From Petroclostridium xylanilyticum (GTDB lineage Bacteria > Bacillota > Clostridia > SK-Y3), in the NCBI RefSeq assembly GCF_002252565.1, contig NZ_NPML01000019.1, positions 124,001 through 188,000 of the forward strand: a DNA stretch of 64,000 nucleotides, read 5' to 3'. The notes beneath the pieces are model-generated. The model ran no database searches. It worked only from the letters and a program-made list of their open reading frames with translations, and was not told the origin of the DNA. Positions within the stretch are counted from its first letter, which is position 1. Each line of letters starts with the position of its first letter. The position numbers and the translations under genes are program-made. Below are positions 61,276-64,000 of this stretch, piece after piece.

Positions 61276-62358
61276 TTAATATACCTCTTCGATCTTATAT
61301 TCTTGAGTTCCTAAATTTCTCTTTTCAAGTTCTCTAAGCTGTACAAAAGGATTTTTTCCGTGTAACCTTTGAAAGAGATGTCCTGTTTCTCCCAGTTTCA
61401 TCCCCTGTGGAACTCCCGCTTCAAGTAAGTTTTCAACCTTGATTGCATCCAGACAAGCTCTCTCAATGGCAACGATATCCTGAGATGCCATAATACCGAT
61501 ATCCGGCACAAGAGCAGGTGTGGAAAGTCCCCAACAGTCGCATAATGCAGTAATATTTGTTAGGAAATTAATATAGAACACGTGTCCCGGCTTAAAAGTT
61601 TTCAGCACTTCATCGGTACAAATTGCCATTCCTGTCTGGAAATCCTCATACCTGTATGCATCCATGGTAATTGCACCGGTAGGACAGACCTTGACACAGT
61701 GCTGGCAATAAGTGCAGTGATGAAAAATGATTTCATACTTAGCCTCTTTATTAAAACTGTTCGCATTATGGTTGCAGCTGTTAATACACAGTTCACAGTG
61801 AGTGCAAAGTTCTTCTTTCCACTCGAGTCCACCCTCCAGACCATGAATCTGCTGTCTAGTCCTATCAGTTACGCAGCCCATAGCGATATTTTTACAGGCA
61901 CCGCCATATCCACATGCACCATGACCTTTTACATGGGAAAGGTTAATCATAACTTCTGCATCATAAATGTTACCTGCTACATCTACATTTTTAAAGGTCT
62001 TAAAATCCACTTCCTTTTCATAGTAATATTTGTTCATAACTCCACATGCAGGAACAATGGGTACACCTAGGAAATCTTCAGTATACCCTCTGTTTTTCGC
62101 TCCTTCAACTTCCTGATCAGAAATAAACACTTTTGCCCCGTATCCTTTTAGTTTGTCCACCAGAATCTTAACAAACAAAGGATGTATAGTAGTATACCCC
62201 ATTCTTCTTCCCAAATGCATCTTAATAACAGTCCATTTGCCTTTTACTACCTCTTCCATCCCCATCCTGTCAATTAATCTTCCAAATTTTGCAGGAAGTG
62301 TTGCATCTACATCATATTTGTCATATTGCACAGATGCAAATAAAACATTTGAAGCCAT
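61276..62358 (-). CDS. DUF362-domain protein with 2[4Fe-4S] ferredoxin module
   Basis: The 360-aa protein has an N-terminal DUF362 domain (KGKWTVIKMHLGRRMGYTTI, LSHVKGHGACGYGGACKNIAMG) and two ferredoxin motifs (CTHCELCINSCNHNA and CTYCQHCVKVCPTGA). Members are soluble redox proteins of unsettled role. It is divergent from an HxlR regulator, which may control it and the alcohol dehydrogenase. Confidence 0.85.
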   Translation of the reverse strand: MASNVLFASVQYDKYDVDATLPAKFGRLIDRMGMEEVVKGKWTVIKMHLGRRMGYTTIHPLFVKILVDKLKGYGAKVFISDQEVEGAKNRGYTEDFLGVPIVPACGVMNKYYYEKEVDFKTFKNVDVAGNIYDAEVMINLSHVKGHGACGYGGACKNIAMGCVTDRTRQQIHGLEGGLEWKEELCTHCELCINSCNHNANSFNKEAKYEIIFHHCTYCQHCVKVCPTGAITMDAYRYEDFQTGMAICTDEVLKTFKPGHVFYINFLTNITALCDCWGLSTPALVPDIGIMASQDIVAIERACLDAIKVENLLEAGVPQGMKLGETGHLFQRLHGKNPFVQLRELEKRNLGTQEYKIEEVY

Positions 62359-62444
62359 AATTTTTTCTCTCCTTTTGCCTAAAACTTATTTGTACATATG
62401 CACCTTTCTTACACTATTTTCTCATTTCTAAACCTGAAAACTCA

Positions 62445-62472
62445 TTGACAATTATATCATTTTTGGTATATT
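62445..62472 (+). promoter_or_regulatory. Promoter of the HxlR gene
   Basis: TTGACA (62445-62450) and TATATT (62467-62472) are 16 bp apart. Confidence 0.65.
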
Positions 62473-62480
62473 ATGAAAAG

Positions 62481-62519
62481 TAGTTACATTTTCGTCATAT
62501 AGTTACAAAAAAGTTACTA
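62481..62519 (+). promoter_or_regulatory. Three GTTAC repeats, possible HxlR operator
   Basis: GTTAC occurs at 62483, 62502 and 62513, in the same orientation, between the predicted start site and the hxlR-type start codon. HxlR regulators often control themselves and a divergent gene. Confidence 0.4.
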
Positions 62520-62535
62520 TTGAAAGGAGAAAAGT

Positions 62536-62865
62536 ATGTACGAAAAGTATGAAGCGGATTGCCCTGAAGGCATAGAATGCTCTATTGAAAAGGCATTAAA
62601 TGTTCTGAACGGTAAATGGACATTTCTAATTATTCGTGACTTGTTTGGTGGTACAAAAAGGTTTGGAGAATTAAGAAAGTCACTTCATGGGATTAGCCCC
62701 AAAACGCTCTCTGAACGGTTGAAAGAATTAGAGGAAAAAGGCATTATCCATCGTACAGCTTACCCTACCGTCCCCCCAACTGTAGAGTATTCCCTCACTC
62801 CAAAGGGAGAAAGCTTAAAATCAATTATTAAAGAAATGAAACTTTGGGGGGCCAGGTGGGGCTAA
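62536..62865 (+). CDS. HxlR-family transcriptional regulator
   Basis: The 109-aa winged-helix protein has CSIEKALNVLNGKWTFLIIRDL, the HxlR hallmark, with a redox-candidate Cys at the start of the helix, and LHGISPKTLSERLKELEEKG as recognition helix. GAAAGGAG precedes the ATG. Its 3' end overlaps that of the truncated VOC gene on the other strand. Confidence 0.9.
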   Translation: MYEKYEADCPEGIECSIEKALNVLNGKWTFLIIRDLFGGTKRFGELRKSLHGISPKTLSERLKELEEKGIIHRTAYPTVPPTVEYSLTPKGESLKSIIKEMKLWGARWG

Positions 62866-63094
62866 CCTCTTTTTCAAGCCAGTAGCCATCAGGATCATTA
62901 ATGAAATAAATTCCCATAGCCTTATTTTCATAACAGATGCATCCCATTTTCTTATGCATCTCATAAGCAGCATCGAAATCATCTGCAGTAAAAACAAGGT
63001 GGAATTCATTATCACCTAAATTGTAGGGTTCTTTTCTATCTCTTAACCAAGTTAATTCGAGTCTGTGAGGAGTTGTTTCATTAAGATTTATCAT
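62828..63094 (-). pseudogene. N-terminally truncated VOC/glyoxalase I-like gene
   Basis: The 88-aa frame LELTWLRDRKEPYNLGDNEF, HKKMGCICYENKAMGIYFI and NDPDGYWLE is the second half of a lactoylglutathione-lyase-type VOC protein. The first beta-alpha-beta module with its metal ligand is missing. Its start lies 14 bp within the queG 3' end. A working half-size protein cannot be excluded, as VOC folds are made of such modules. Confidence 0.6.
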
Positions 63095-63977
63095 TCATAA
63101 CCTCAAAATTTCTTGAAATTATCTTTTTTCCTCTCCAGCTAAAGGCCCTATTTCCGTATTTTTTCTTGAATTCCTTGTTGGAAAAACTCTTAAGTTCTTG
63201 ATGGTCAAGGTTATATATGGGACTCTCTTTAAACTCCTCTATATTGGTTGGTTCTATTTTATGATTATGAGGACACACATCCTGGCATATATCACAACCA
63301 AATACCTTATTACTTCTAATCAGAATACCTTTCTCATATTCTGATAACTCTTCCTTCTTTTGAGAGATATAAGAAGCACATTTTCTTGGGTCTATTTTGT
63401 AATTACCAAGTATGGCCCGCCCGGGGCACTTTTCAATACATGCCCTGCAGGCTGCACAGGTCTTTTCCAACGGTTTATCAAACTCAAAGGGATAATTGTT
63501 TAGAATATATCCTATAAATACATAGGAACCATACTTCTCTGTAATGATGTTATTGTTTATTCCGAAGTAACCCAACCCTGCCAGGTAGGCAAGATATCTA
63601 TCTACTAAAGGACCGCTGTCTACAAAGGATTTATAGTGAAAGTCTTTTATATGCTGTCTTAAGAACTCGGCTATTTTCTCCAGCTTCTCTTTTACAACTA
63701 AATGATAATCTATAGCATAGGCGTATTTAGATATATTTGAACTTTCTACATGCCCGATGAAATAGGGGAACAAACATACAATAATGGATTGTACGTCCTC
63801 TAGCGTCAGTCTCGGGTCTATCCTTTTTCTCAAATCCTTTTCTTCCAACCCGGTATAATGCTCCTGCCCTATCCTTTGCTTTAATATTTTTTCCAGCTCT
63901 AAATAAGGACCGGGAGGAGCTATTCCTACATATTCAATATTTAATGACTTGCAAAATTGTTTTAATTTTTCTTTCAC
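63081..63977 (-). CDS. queG: Epoxyqueuosine reductase QueG-like
   Basis: QueG is the cobalamin-dependent iron-sulfur enzyme of the last step of tRNA queuosine synthesis. The 298-aa protein has the acid-containing FVDSGPLVDRYLAYLAGLGYFG block and two 4Fe-4S motifs (CAACRACIEKCPGRA, CDICQDVCPHN). It is somewhat short and the usual WIGKN is FGINN. GTG at 63977 has GGAG 8 nt upstream. Related B12-dependent reductases are an alternative. Confidence 0.8.
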   Translation of the reverse strand: MKEKLKQFCKSLNIEYVGIAPPGPYLELEKILKQRIGQEHYTGLEEKDLRKRIDPRLTLEDVQSIIVCLFPYFIGHVESSNISKYAYAIDYHLVVKEKLEKIAEFLRQHIKDFHYKSFVDSGPLVDRYLAYLAGLGYFGINNNIITEKYGSYVFIGYILNNYPFEFDKPLEKTCAACRACIEKCPGRAILGNYKIDPRKCASYISQKKEELSEYEKGILIRSNKVFGCDICQDVCPHNHKIEPTNIEEFKESPIYNLDHQELKSFSNKEFKKKYGNRAFSWRGKKIISRNFEVMNDKS

Positions 63978-64000
63978 TGCAATCTCTCCACAGACTTCAT

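Overview
The window reads as chromosome of a low-GC, spore-forming, anaerobic Clostridia-type Firmicute. The grounds are AT-rich intergenic DNA with strong AGGAGG ribosome sites, consensus TTGACA/TATAAT promoters, an [FeFe]-hydrogenase maturase (HydE), a Spo0E-like regulator, a SpoVD-like transpeptidase, several YjcZ-like glycine/tyrosine-rich small proteins and a SAM-I riboswitch. Nearly all genes lie on the minus strand. No rRNA, tRNA or CRISPR was seen.

Layout: 1-1.4 kb holds a truncated transporter lipoprotein and cysK, apparently under a shared operator. 1.6-4.1 kb has an HD-GYP remnant, two YjcZ-like genes, an unrecognised 285-aa protein and an FMN-binding lipoprotein. 4.2-6.3 kb carries hydE and a ThiF/MoeB-like gene separated by a 97-bp MITE-like element. 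6.4-10.7 kb has a group II intron scrap, a calcium-type P-ATPase and a P-loop-like protein. 11-17 kb is an operon of a 169-aa protein, DUF4914 protein, purK, purE and an OFA-type MFS carrier, preceded by a DUF2294 gene. 17.3-28.5 kb is a carbohydrate uptake island (ABC transporter, YesMN-type two-component system, isomerase, dehydrogenase, AraC regulator), scarred by a group II intron remnant and two dead transposases. 29-32.5 kb is an S-box-controlled trans-sulfuration operon ending in a LarE-like gene. 32.7-40.3 kb has a membrane spermidine-synthase-like protein, an SLH-NlpC/P60 protein whose catalytic Cys is Ser, a broken chemoreceptor, a PASTA transpeptidase and a secreted Met/Gly-rich protein.

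40.4-56.8 kb is a metal and cell-envelope region. It contains an OmpR-type two-component system with an HMA protein, copZ-copA behind a CsoR-like operator, several Met/His/Cys-rich membrane proteins, an intact IS110-family element, a PBP2-type transpeptidase, a nine-gene run (LDCC-motif protein, CcdA, Lgt, Spo0E-like, YHS, small ORF, RseC-like, unknown, DUF2933-like, His-rich) and a DUF326 four-helix copper protein. 57-64 kb holds a LysM-G5-M23 peptidase, three more YjcZ-like genes, an ArsR repressor, an iron alcohol dehydrogenase, a DUF362 ferredoxin protein, an HxlR regulator, a truncated VOC gene and queG.

The most interesting signal is a set of six minus-strand promoters in which two to four 11-bp direct repeats (CTTCATAA plus 3 bp) stand in place of a -35 box. 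In all six, the last repeat starts exactly 16 nt upstream of the -10 hexamer. They precede the HMA/two-component operon, the LDCC-CcdA-Lgt operon, two Met-rich proteins, the SLH-NlpC protein and the spermidine-synthase-like protein. I infer a regulon of the local OmpR-type regulator that joins copper handling to the cell envelope.
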